Source: Geminicoccus sp035556675
GTDB lineage: Bacteria > Pseudomonadota > Alphaproteobacteria > Geminicoccales > Geminicoccaceae
Assembly: GCF_035556675.1 (NCBI RefSeq)
Contig: NZ_DATMFZ010000256.1
Location: 1 to 23,559, forward strand
Direction of reading: 5' to 3'
Length of the DNA: 23,559 bases
Position numbers and translations under genes: made by a program. Of the stretch, positions 6,233 through 14,121 are shown in pieces. The notes beneath the pieces were generated by a model. That model worked only from the letters and a program-made list of their open reading frames with translations, was not told the origin of the DNA and did no database searches. Position 1 is the stretch's first letter; every line of letters begins with the position of its first letter.

Positions 6233-8218
6233 CTACCGGCCGGAGGTGAAAGCTGGCGCGGCGCGGCGGAAGCCCAGCCGGCCGAGCTCGGCGCCGAACG
6301 CGGCTTCGTCGAGCGCGGCCAGGAAGGCCTGCACGGCCGGCCGCGTCCGCCGCTCCGACACCAGCGCGAAGTCGTAATGCTCCTCCGCGAGCGGGATGAA
6401 GCCAAGCCCCTGCGCTTGTGCGACCGGGGCGATGGCGACACCCCAGTCGGCGCGGCCCTGGGCCACCGCGGCGGCGACCGCATGATGCGAGCGGGGCTGG
6501 TTCCAGTAGCCGGCCGGCCGGGCGCCCTGCAGCAGCCGGTCGATCAGGATCCGGGTGCCGGCACCCTGGTTGCGGTTGACCATGATGCAGCCGGGATCCG
6601 CCAGTGCCGCGGCCACCGCCGCTTCCGGGTCCTGTCCCTCGAATCGCCGGTCGCCCTTGCAGAACAGGACGCCCTGCATGCGCCGCCAGCCTTCGACCAG
6701 CTCCAGCCCAGGCGTCAGGAAGGTCGCGTTGTAGCGCCCGGACTTCGGGTCCATCAGGTGGATGGGCGCCAGGTCGCATTCGCCGCGCCCGGCAGCCGCC
6801 AGCCCGCCGAGGCTGCCCACCGCCATCAGCCGGACCGTCTGGCCGGCCTTCGCGAGCCGCGTGACCAGCGCATCCAGCCCGATGCAGTGGCTGCCGATGA
6901 CGACCAGTTCCGGGATGCGCAGCTGCGGTGAGAAGAGCGTCACCTCGGCGGTCGTCCCGGCCGGCACGCTTTCGGCCAGCGCATCGACCGCGATGAAGCC
7001 GTCCGCCTGGGAGAAGGTCGTGACCGACCCCGATCCCTTGCCCACCGGATAGGCCAGCAGGCCGTTCCCGTGCTCGACCAGCGACACCATCACGAACTCG
7101 GTCCGGCCCGGCTCGGAGGCCAGACGAACCGGGAGTGTCGCGGCCAGGCGGGCTTCGCTGCGCGGCGGCAGGCCGGCCAGGCGGCGCAGCACCGGGGCCA
7201 CGATGTCGTGGAAGGTGAACATCGCCGAGGTAGGAAAGCCCGGCAGGACGATCACCGGCTTGCCCGCGCACACTGCCAGGCAGAGCGGCTTGCCGGGCTT
7301 GAGCGCCACGCCATGGGCGACGATGCCGGGCGGGCCGAGATCGGCGATCAGCCGATAGGTCAGATCGCCGGCACCCTTGGACGTGCCGCCAGACAGGATG
7401 ACCATGTCGCATTCGGCGAAGGCCCGGCCGATGGCGTCGCGCAGCGCTGCTTCCTGGTCGGGGATGGCACCGTAGCTGATGGCGGTGCCGCCGTTCTCCC
7501 CGAGCGCAGCGGCGATCATCGGGCCGTTGCTGTCGTAGATGGCGGCCGGGCGGAGCGGCTGGCCGGGGCTGGTCAGTTCGTCGCCAGTGGAGAGCACCGC
7601 CACGCGCGGCCGCCGGAACACCGTGACCTCGTTCTGGCCGGCCGCCGCCAGCATGCCGACCTCGCGGGCACCGATCACCGTGCCCGGGCGCAGCAACGTC
7701 TCGCCCTGCACGATGTCCGAGCCGGCAAAGCCCAGATACTGGCCGGGACTGGCGGCGCGCCGCACCAGGATCGCGGCATCGCCGCCGTCTCCGGACGGCT
7801 CGGTGTGCTCGATCATCACCACGGCATCCGCACCGCGCGGGATCGGCCCGCCCGTGGCGATCGGGGTGGCGGTGCCGGGCTGGACGGCCAGGCGCGGGTC
7901 GGTTCCGCAGGCGATGACTTCCCCGTTCAGCCGCAGGATCACCGGGGTGCTCTCGCCGGCCGCCGTTAGGTCGCTGGCCCGCACGGCGAAGCCGTCGACC
8001 AGGGCGCGGTCGAATGGTGGCACGTCGATGGCGGCGCGGATGGCGGCTGCCGCCACCCGCCCAGGTGCATCGGCGAGGGCCACCTGCTCGGTGCCGAGCG
8101 GTCCCGCCGGCAGTGCTGCCTCGAAGCGTCGGATGGCCTCCGTGCGCGGCAGCACGGTGAGGAACTGCTCCTGCCTCGCCGCCGCCCCGAGGGGGGCATG
8201 TAGATCGCCTGCCTGCAT
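6233..8218 (-). CDS. MoeA fused to a C-terminal PBP-like domain
   Basis: A 661-aa fusion. Residues ~20-430 are MoeA-like with intact motifs: VPPFDRALVDGFAV (67-80), VLSTGDEL, SGGTSKGAGD and LPGFPTSAM. Residues ~440-661 are a periplasmic-binding-protein-like domain with no signal peptide, including IMVNRNQGAGTR, close to FVNRQKDSGTR in the regulator at 2470. MoeA fused to this domain type is known in archaea and some bacteria. The MoeA part would insert metal into molybdopterin; the added domain may bind oxyanion or cofactor, and so could confer preference for tungstate (inference). The ATG at 8218 shares one base with the upstream stop (TGATG), favouring it over the GTG codons three to nine bases earlier. 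PGFPT replaces the usual PGNPV, which may alter ligand contacts. Confidence 0.88.
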   Translation of the reverse strand: MQAGDLHAPLGAAARQEQFLTVLPRTEAIRRFEAALPAGPLGTEQVALADAPGRVAAAAIRAAIDVPPFDRALVDGFAVRASDLTAAGESTPVILRLNGEVIACGTDPRLAVQPGTATPIATGGPIPRGADAVVMIEHTEPSGDGGDAAILVRRAASPGQYLGFAGSDIVQGETLLRPGTVIGAREVGMLAAAGQNEVTVFRRPRVAVLSTGDELTSPGQPLRPAAIYDSNGPMIAAALGENGGTAISYGAIPDQEAALRDAIGRAFAECDMVILSGGTSKGAGDLTYRLIADLGPPGIVAHGVALKPGKPLCLAVCAGKPVIVLPGFPTSAMFTFHDIVAPVLRRLAGLPPRSEARLAATLPVRLASEPGRTEFVMVSLVEHGNGLLAYPVGKGSGSVTTFSQADGFIAVDALAESVPAGTTAEVTLFSPQLRIPELVVIGSHCIGLDALVTRLAKAGQTVRLMAVGSLGGLAAAGRGECDLAPIHLMDPKSGRYNATFLTPGLELVEGWRRMQGVLFCKGDRRFEGQDPEAAVAAALADPGCIMVNRNQGAGTRILIDRLLQGARPAGYWNQPRSHHAVAAAVAQGRADWGVAIAPVAQAQGLGFIPLAEEHYDFALVSERRTRPAVQAFLAALDEAAFGAELGRLGFRRAAPAFTSGR

Positions 8219-9357
8219 CACGCGCACATGGGAAATGGCTGGACCTCGATGATGGTGCCTGGGGCCATGCCTTCGCTCGTCGGAGGTATCGCCATCCAGG
8301 CATCGGCGGAAGCGATGGCCGGCAAGGAGAGTTCCGTGGTCGCCAGCGGCTCCAGGCCTGCCGGGGCCCGGCGCAGCAGCACGATGTCGGTGAAGCCGAC
8401 CGTGGCGGTGATCCTGCGGAGCAGGGGAGCGGGCGGCATGGCGGATGCGGGCGCAGCATCCTGCAGGAGGTCCAGGCAGGGCCGGGCGAACACCAGCATC
8501 ATCGCCAAAGCCGCTTCCAGCCGGTCGGGCACCAGCAGCACCGGCCGGCCGCCGGCATGGCCGCAGCCGCCCGCTTCGCCCGGGCGCAGGGCCAAGCCGG
8601 CAGCGACCAGATCGCCGGCTTCGGCCAGTGCGGCAGGCCCATGATCGGCCGGATCGAGGCCGCTGGCACCGAGCACCACGACGAGATCCGCATCCGCCGC
8701 TTCGAGTGCCCCGACCAGATCGGGGCAGCTGCCGAACGGCGCGGACGTACTGACCGTCGCCCCGGCCGCTTCGAGCAGTGCGGTGACCAGCAGGCGGACC
8801 GCAACGTCATGCGCTTGCGCAGCCAGGAGGCGAACCGTCGCGCGCCGGACAGAGCACTGCTCCACCTGTGCCGCGGTACCGATGGCCAGGTCGAACGGGC
8901 GCAGGCGCCGCCCGGCGGGGCGGAGGACGGCGCCCTGGCTGGCATCCTCGCCGGGACGGCGCGCGTTCTCGCCGGGGATGACCGCCTGGCTGACCTGCGC
9001 CAACCCGCCGAGGAGCGTTACGGCATCGGCCGGCAGCACCGCGTCCGTGCCGGTGGGCAGCAGGCCGCCGGCACGGATGCGCTCCGGGACGTCCGGCAGG
9101 AAGGCCGGGCTGTAGGCCGAAGCGCCGACCGTGTCGGCCGCGGCCACCGCAAAGCCGCCGCGCAGCGCCACCGCCTGCGGCGGCAGTGCGATCGACGCTG
9201 CCAGCGGCTCGGCCAGGACCAGGCCCATCGCATCCGTCAGGGCGACGCGTTGGACCGGCACTGGCCGCAGCGGAGCCAGCCAGCGTGCGAGCGCGTCCGG
9301 CACCGGAACCGGCGTGCTGGTCCGACTCCTGCCGGATACCGGACAATCTACTGACAC
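8218..9357 (-). CDS. Divergent MoeA-like protein, probably non-catalytic
   Basis: A 379-aa protein with MoeA layout but eroded motifs. The start of domain I (DALARWLAPLRP, VALTDAMGLVLAEPLAA) and LLPTGTDAVLPADAV are MoeA-like. The catalytic segment, normally VDGYAV, reads RGGFAV at 66-71, so the metal-handling aspartate is glycine 67. The SGGVSxGDxD motif is replaced by LGASGLDPADHG, and the LPGNPV motif by LVPDRLEAA. The domain IV-like tail is retained. It probably binds molybdopterin or another MoeA protein without inserting metal; this is inference. The GTG at 9357 gives the longest reading frame, with a GGCGGA that sits too close to it (2 nt), so an internal GTG could be the true start. 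First gene of the three-gene moeA operon. Confidence 0.75.
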   Translation of the reverse strand: MSVDCPVSGRSRTSTPVPVPDALARWLAPLRPVPVQRVALTDAMGLVLAEPLAASIALPPQAVALRGGFAVAAADTVGASAYSPAFLPDVPERIRAGGLLPTGTDAVLPADAVTLLGGLAQVSQAVIPGENARRPGEDASQGAVLRPAGRRLRPFDLAIGTAAQVEQCSVRRATVRLLAAQAHDVAVRLLVTALLEAAGATVSTSAPFGSCPDLVGALEAADADLVVVLGASGLDPADHGPAALAEAGDLVAAGLALRPGEAGGCGHAGGRPVLLVPDRLEAALAMMLVFARPCLDLLQDAAPASAMPPAPLLRRITATVGFTDIVLLRRAPAGLEPLATTELSLPAIASADAWMAIPPTSEGMAPGTIIEVQPFPMCA

Positions 9358-9412
9358 ATTCCGCCTGCCCGGTTAGTTCTGCCTGGCCATCACGCGACTG
9401 TCCGGGAAGCCC
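9358..9412. promoter_or_regulatory. Divergent gap between the moeA operon and the TusA-like gene
   Basis: This 55-bp gap must hold or flank the promoters of both the minus-strand three-gene moeA run and the plus-strand TusA-like gene. No copy of the TTCAATATGAA repeat found at the tup promoter and no clear -35/-10 pair is visible. GGGAAG at about 9403-9408 is a plausible ribosome binding site for the TusA-like gene. Confidence 0.3.
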
Positions 9413-9643
9413 ATGACCGAAACCCGTCTGGACCTGCGCGGGCTGGTCTGCCCGCTGCCGGCGCTGAAGACCCGCAAGGCCCTCCAGCGCCTGGCACCCG
9501 GCGACCTGCTCCTGGTGCAATGCACCGACCCGAAGGCGGCGGTCGACATCCCGCATCTGGTGGAGGAGACGGGCGACCAGCTCCAGGAGCAGAGCAGCGA
9601 CGGCGGAACGATCAGCTTCGTCATCCGCCGGCAGGGCGGCTGA
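9413..9643 (+). CDS. TusA-family sulfur carrier protein
   Basis: A 76-aa protein of the TusA/SirA/YedF family. The active-site motif CPLPALKTRKAL starts at C13, the cysteine that would carry a persulfide. The rest follows the family's small two-layer fold, with GDLLLVQCTDPKAAVDIP and a closing FVIRRQ strand; a second cysteine is present in VQCTDP. Family members relay sulfur from cysteine desulfurases to tRNA, cofactor or energy-metabolism acceptors. Its position between the cofactor genes and the ferredoxin gene suggests it serves formate dehydrogenase maturation, for example by feeding FdhD; this is inference. It is convergent with the ferredoxin gene, 16 nt away. Confidence 0.88.
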   Translation: MTETRLDLRGLVCPLPALKTRKALQRLAPGDLLLVQCTDPKAAVDIPHLVEETGDQLQEQSSDGGTISFVIRRQGG

Positions 9644-9659
9644 GGGCGAGCAAGGCCAC

Positions 9660-11699
9660 TCATGCCGGCCCGGCCTTCCGAGCGCGTTCCGCCAGGTCGT
9701 CCTCGATGGTGCGGGGCGGCTGCTGCTGCGGCATGTCGTGCGGGTCGAAGCTCTCGTTGACCACCGCCTCGACCCGGCAGTCCTCGCACATCGTCAGCAC
9801 ACGCGTCCGGTCCTGCCCGGCCGGGCCTGAGAACATCCAGTGCCGGTCCGAGAGCTTCGCCACTACGCGCTCGATGGAGGAGCGGGTTCCGAACGGCTTG
9901 CTGCAGACGGTGCAGTGGAACGGCTCCTCCTCCTTGACCAGCCGGGCCGGCGCGTTCCAGGCGGCGAAGTCGAGCTGGGGCTTCAGCCGGATCACGTCCT
10001 CCGGGCAGGTCTGGGCGCACAGGCCGCACTGCACGCACAGGACCTCGCGAAAGCGCAGGGTCGGCCGCTCGATGCCGTCGGTCAGCGCCTGGGTCGGGCA
10101 GGCGGACACGCAGGACAGGCAGAGGGTGCAACCCTCGGTGTCGATGTCGAGCCCGCCGAAGGGAGCGCCGGGGCTGAGCGGTACGCAATCGACCGGCTGC
10201 GGTGCCGCGGCATGCAGTTCCCGGAAGGCGGTCTCCAGCACGCTGCGCTTGGGTCCGGCCGGCACGAAGCGTGCCGGCACTCGCGCGAGCCTGCCCGGGG
10301 GTGCCTCGGCCAGGGCCGCTGCCAGGCCGTCCGGATCGTCGGTGGCGATGACGGAGACGGGCGGTGCGCCCGCGCCATAGCCCAGCGCCTGGAGGATCGT
10401 GCCGGACAAGGTCACCATGCGCTGCAGGGCCAGGATGTCGTGCTTCGGCCTGGCGCGGCAGAGGAAGTGCGCGCCCGCCGCCCCGTAGGCGAACAAGGCG
10501 GCCACCACTTCCGGGCCGATCTGGGTCACCTCGTTCACCCGGACCGGCAGGACGTTGGCGGGCAGCCCGTCGCCGAACCGGGCGAGCGCCTGGATCAGCG
10601 GCTCGCCATGGTCGCCGTCATGGAACAGCACCACGCCATCGCTGCCGCCCGCCGCTCGATAGGTGCTCATCAGCCGGTGCAGCCGGCGCATCAGTGCGTC
10701 CGTGGGCGGCAGGGCATAGGAGGCGGCGCCGGTCGGGCAGACGGAGGCGCAGCTGCCGCAGCCGGCGCAGACATGCGGATCGATCAGCACATGCTCGCCC
10801 GCCGGCGAGATGGCACCGGTCGGGCAGACCTCCAGGCAGCGGGTGCAGCCGGTGATGCGCGAGCGGGAATGGGCGCAGAGACCAGCCTGGAAATCGACGT
10901 AGCGCGGCTTGTCGAACTCGCCCGTCAGATGCGATGCCGCGAACAGCGCCCGCTCCACCGCGGCCGGATCGCGCGGGTCGGCGCGCACATAGCCGTAGCG
11001 GACCTCGTGCGCCGGGAAGAGCGGCATGCCGCCCGACAGGTCCAGGATGATGTCGCAGCGCGAGGTGGCCCCGTTGCGCGGATGGCCGAAGGCCAGCTTG
11101 GCGCGGGAGGAGGGGGCCGGCACGGCATAGTCGTCGATGCGCAGCTCGAACGCGCCGAGATGGCCCTTGGCGCCCACGATCGTCCCCTGCAGCACCGGGA
11201 ACGCGCCGACGCGCAGCGGGCTGACCTCGCCGGGTCCGGTCAGGAGCACCGTCAGGTCGAGCTGGTCGGCCAGGCGATGCGCCGCCTCGATCGCCAGCTC
11301 GTCGCGGCCATAGACCAGCGTCACGCCCTGGCTCTCGAACGAGACGAACGGGAAGGAGGGTACCGGCTCGGCGGCAGCGGCCAGGAGGGCCGCCATCTTC
11401 GGCCCTGCGTCGCCGGCTGCGGCGGACCAGCCGGCATTCTCCCGGATATTGGCGAAGAGTACCCGTTCCTCCGCCTCCAGTTCCGCCGCCACCTCGCTGA
11501 ACAGGGGCGCTTCCTGAGTGCAGGAGACGGTGACGGGTCGACCACCCGACAGGGCGGATTTGAACAGGTCGAGCTCGCGGCGGCAGAGCTGGTCGGCGCG
11601 CTGGATGCTGCCGCCGCAGCCGCGGGCGATGGCGGCCTCGTCCAGCGGCATCGTTCCCTCGCAGGAACATACGATCACGGTCCTATCGCCTTGCGGCAT
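9660..11699 (-). CDS. Large multi-cluster 4Fe-4S ferredoxin-type protein
   Basis: A 679-aa cytoplasmic iron-sulfur protein with no signal peptide. Three complete CxxCxxCxxxCP sets are visible: C311/314/317/321, C524/527/530/534 and C555/558/561/565. A fourth set at C285/288/292 lacks the usual first cysteine; C275, seven residues too early, may replace it. The N-terminus (VIVCSCEGTM, C11 and C13, then SCTQE with C60) recalls the start of HdrA-type proteins. Two CxxC pairs near the C-terminus (596/599 and 638/641) look like a zinc ribbon. Between the cluster blocks (about 350-500) lies a region resembling no domain I recognise. Such proteins recur beside formate dehydrogenase genes in alphaproteobacteria; electron transfer or cofactor assembly are both possible. 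The ATG at 11699 is weakly supported by GAG just upstream. Confidence 0.85.
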   Translation of the reverse strand: MPQGDRTVIVCSCEGTMPLDEAAIARGCGGSIQRADQLCRRELDLFKSALSGGRPVTVSCTQEAPLFSEVAAELEAEERVLFANIRENAGWSAAAGDAGPKMAALLAAAAEPVPSFPFVSFESQGVTLVYGRDELAIEAAHRLADQLDLTVLLTGPGEVSPLRVGAFPVLQGTIVGAKGHLGAFELRIDDYAVPAPSSRAKLAFGHPRNGATSRCDIILDLSGGMPLFPAHEVRYGYVRADPRDPAAVERALFAASHLTGEFDKPRYVDFQAGLCAHSRSRITGCTRCLEVCPTGAISPAGEHVLIDPHVCAGCGSCASVCPTGAASYALPPTDALMRRLHRLMSTYRAAGGSDGVVLFHDGDHGEPLIQALARFGDGLPANVLPVRVNEVTQIGPEVVAALFAYGAAGAHFLCRARPKHDILALQRMVTLSGTILQALGYGAGAPPVSVIATDDPDGLAAALAEAPPGRLARVPARFVPAGPKRSVLETAFRELHAAAPQPVDCVPLSPGAPFGGLDIDTEGCTLCLSCVSACPTQALTDGIERPTLRFREVLCVQCGLCAQTCPEDVIRLKPQLDFAAWNAPARLVKEEEPFHCTVCSKPFGTRSSIERVVAKLSDRHWMFSGPAGQDRTRVLTMCEDCRVEAVVNESFDPHDMPQQQPPRTIEDDLAERARKAGPA

Positions 11700-11805
11700 G
11701 CTCGCTCGTCTCCCCGCTGAAGGCGTCTTGGCAGTTCCCGTACCCGACCAATGGCAGCAAACTGGAATCCATCAAGGCTGGACAGCCTGACCGGGGGAAG
11801 CGTCG
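11700..11805. promoter_or_regulatory. Divergent gap upstream of the fdh accessory genes, with hairpin
   Basis: This 106-bp gap separates the ferredoxin gene (minus) from the long plus-strand fdh run. A hairpin AGGCT-GGAC-AGCCT occupies 11775-11788, directly before the GGGGGAAG ribosome binding site (11792-11799) of the next gene, so it could influence translation start. No clear promoter hexamers or known operator are recognised. Confidence 0.35.
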
Positions 11806-12552
11806 TTGACCACCGCCACCGCACCGGCAGCCTCGATGACGATGCCCGGCCTGCCGCCCGCCTACCGGCTGGTCGTACGAAACGAACCCGGCACCGCTTT
11901 CGCTCATGCCTGCCGGCTGGCGCCAAAAGCCGGGGCGGGCACGCTGGTATGGGTGCCGCGGTCCGACCTCTTCGAACTCGCGGTCGTGCTGGAGCCGGAC
12001 GAGGTGCTGCGGCGGGCCAGGCTGGCATTCTTCGCCGGCATGGTCGCCACGGCCGATGCCATCGCCGCCGCTTGTGCGCCGGAAAAACCGGTCGGCTTCG
12101 ACTGGCCGGACATGATCCGGTTCGACGGCGCCAGGCTCGGCGGCGGCCGCCTGGGCTGGCCAGGGGACTGCGGTGAAGAGGACGTGCCGGACTGGCTGGT
12201 CTTCTCGATCATGCTGATCGCGTCGAAACGCGAGATCGGCGAGCCGGGGCTGACGCCGGATTCGACGGCGCTCGACGAGGAGGGCTGCGCAGAAGACGGT
12301 CTGGCGGAACTGGCCGGGCAGTTCGCCCGCTGCCTCATGCGCAGCTTCGACACCTGGTATCACGAAGGCTTCGATCCGATCGGCAACCGCTATCTCGCCA
12401 GGCTGAACCTGGCAGGCGATCCTGCGCTCGAGGAGAACGGAGACCTGATCCTTCGTCATGCCGCCAGCGCTCCGCCCGAACGAATGGAACTGCTCAAGGC
12501 CCTGCGCGTTCCATCCTGGCTCGATGAAAGCACCGGACGCCCGTATCTGTGA
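11806..12552 (+). CDS. Biotin/lipoate protein ligase-like protein, key residues missing
   Basis: A 248-aa protein resembling the BPL_LplA_LipB_2 (PF16917 type) family, known from formate dehydrogenase loci. The core strand DWPDMIRFDGARLGGGRLGW aligns by eye with the ligase pattern KWPNDL...KLGGIL. The catalytic lysine of that pattern (BirA K183) is arginine here (ARLGG), and KWPND has become DWPDM. The nucleotide/biotin loop GRGRxG, expected just before, is replaced by KAGAGTLVW followed by PRSDLFELAVVL. It is therefore probably not an active biotin or lipoate ligase, and no acceptor protein is encoded nearby. The TTG start at 11806 is supported by GGGGGAAG seven bases upstream. It leads the accessory run ending in fdhABC. 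Confidence 0.75.
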   Translation: MTTATAPAASMTMPGLPPAYRLVVRNEPGTAFAHACRLAPKAGAGTLVWVPRSDLFELAVVLEPDEVLRRARLAFFAGMVATADAIAAACAPEKPVGFDWPDMIRFDGARLGGGRLGWPGDCGEEDVPDWLVFSIMLIASKREIGEPGLTPDSTALDEEGCAEDGLAELAGQFARCLMRSFDTWYHEGFDPIGNRYLARLNLAGDPALEENGDLILRHAASAPPERMELLKALRVPSWLDESTGRPYL

Positions 12553-12589
12553 TGACGAAGCCGCTGCGCATGGACGGGAGAGCCGGTTC

Positions 12590-13609
12590 GTGAGGGAGTT
12601 CTGGGTTTCCAGCGGCCACCATCTCACCCGGCGGACGCAGCAGGGTGAGCTCGCCGTCACGGATGCGCTGCTCCAGGCCTATCTGGCCCGGCCCGAGCTG
12701 ATGCCGCCCGAAGAGGCCTGCCGTGCGGAACGCCGGCTCCATGCCGCATTGCTGGCTGAGCCGCGCCGTTCGGTGGCGCCGGACGAGCTCGAGGCGCTGG
12801 CCGATCCCGATGCACGGCAGAACTGGGAGGTCATGCTGGGCTTCCGGGACCGGCTGCTGGCGGCGGGCTCGGTCGAGGCGGCCTATCGCCATCTGGTGCG
12901 GCACGGAGCGGGGCACCTGCCGGCGCTGTTCCTCGACCAAGTCGTCCACCTGATCCTGCGCAATGCGCTGGACGGCTGCGACGACCCTTCTGTCCTCCGG
13001 GCGGCCGAGCTGATGTTCCGTCCGCAGCGCGTGTCCTTTCATGAGGGGGCGGTGCTGCTGGCCGACGACGAGATCATCGAGGCGCGGGAGCAGGTGGCCG
13101 GCCGCTCGCCGCTCCTCGCCATGCTGGGGCGGGAGCCGGTTGGCGAGCTCGACGTGCTGAACCCGGAGAATGGCTGGACCTACTGGAGCCGCTCCGATGC
13201 CTTCACCATGGTGCTGAACCTGGACCCGGCCGGACGGGCGGCGGTGGCCCGGACCATCGAGGCCTGGATCGGCCATCTGCTGCATGTCGCGGTGCTGGTC
13301 GAGCCGGTGGCGGCGATCGAGGACCGGGAATGGCGCTGGTTCGTCGGCCTGGACGCCGAGGCCACCCGGATCGGCAATGCGCTCTGGAGCGGCAGTACGC
13401 TCGATGAAGATTCGCGGATGCGGGTCCTGGCCCTGTTCCGCCTGACCTTCCGCGATCCCGAGGACGCCGACGAGGCGGTACGCGGCCATCCGGTCTACCT
13501 GATCCTCGCCATGACGCCGGACCGGCGGGTGCGGATGAAGCCGCAGAACCTGGTGGCGGGGCTTCCGGTCCGGGCCGGCAGGCGTGCTTCGGCAGGAGAG
13601 AATCCATGA
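12590..13609 (+). CDS. DUF6352 family protein
   Basis: A 339-aa cytoplasmic protein of unknown function, recognised by its REFWVSSGHHL N-terminus and by YLARPELMPPEEACRAERRLHAALL, which mark the DUF6352 family of formate dehydrogenase neighbours. The GTG at 12590 is chosen because it places that N-terminus first and has GGGAG nine bases upstream; the frame is open about 44 codons further up, overlapping the previous gene in another frame. The protein is rich in acidic helices, with no membrane segment, no cysteine cluster and no known catalytic motif. It follows the ligase-like gene by 37 nt and shares an ATGA overlap with the DUF3305 gene, so it is translationally coupled to it. Confidence 0.82.
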   Translation: MREFWVSSGHHLTRRTQQGELAVTDALLQAYLARPELMPPEEACRAERRLHAALLAEPRRSVAPDELEALADPDARQNWEVMLGFRDRLLAAGSVEAAYRHLVRHGAGHLPALFLDQVVHLILRNALDGCDDPSVLRAAELMFRPQRVSFHEGAVLLADDEIIEAREQVAGRSPLLAMLGREPVGELDVLNPENGWTYWSRSDAFTMVLNLDPAGRAAVARTIEAWIGHLLHVAVLVEPVAAIEDREWRWFVGLDAEATRIGNALWSGSTLDEDSRMRVLALFRLTFRDPEDADEAVRGHPVYLILAMTPDRRVRMKPQNLVAGLPVRAGRRASAGENP

Positions 13610-14121
13610 TGCCCGAGGATCATTTCGAGGTCGGCGTGATCGTCGCGAGGCGCCGGCTGAAGGGGCCGTGGCTGGACCATGCCTGGCTGCCGGCATCGGT
13701 GCTGCCGGGCGTTCCCGCAGCGGCACCCTGGACCCGGCTGGGGGGCAACGAGCAGGAGGAGCTGTTCTACGCTGGCGGCTTCGAGGTGGTGCTCCACCCC
13801 AGCGCCACCAGCCATTATCGCGACAACCTGACCTCCGGGCGGCCGTCGCTCTGGGTGGCGCTGCGGCGGGCGGCCGGCGACGAGTATGCGGTGGCAGCGG
13901 TCACCGCGGATCCCTACGAGGGCGAGGCGCTGGTGGATGGGCTGGAGGCGATCGTCGAGGCGGTGCCGATGCCGCCTGCCATCCAGGCGAAGGTGGCGGC
14001 ATTCTTCGACGCGTTCCACCAGGAGCGGACCTTCGTCAAGCGCAAGCGCAGCCGCGCCGATCCCGAAGCGCTGGCCCGCGGCGCCATCGGGACCGGTGGA
14101 CAGAAGGAGCGCCGGACTTGA
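13606..14121 (+). CDS. DUF3305 domain protein
   Basis: A small protein (171 aa) of the DUF3305 family, function unknown. It opens with FEVGVIVARRRLKGPW and carries LFYAGGFEVVLHPSATSHYRDNL and SLWVALRR, typical of the family. The tail is strongly basic (VKRKRSRADPEALARG), as expected for this group. It starts in an ATGA overlap with the DUF6352 gene behind a good GGCAGGAGAG site; an alternative ATG lies one codon later. It ends in a TTGA overlap with the DUF3306 gene. DUF3305 and DUF3306 genes nearly always occur together beside formate dehydrogenase operons, so a shared role in enzyme assembly is likely but unproven. Confidence 0.88.
   Translation: MMPEDHFEVGVIVARRRLKGPWLDHAWLPASVLPGVPAAAPWTRLGGNEQEELFYAGGFEVVLHPSATSHYRDNLTSGRPSLWVALRRAAGDEYAVAAVTADPYEGEALVDGLEAIVEAVPMPPAIQAKVAAFFDAFHQERTFVKRKRSRADPEALARGAIGTGGQKERRT

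Noticed and set aside
6222..8459. Extension of the moeA frame to a 1162-codon frame.
   Set aside because: The upstream part overlaps the MoeA-PBP fusion in another frame and has no MoeA motif; the canonical MoeA starts at 6221.
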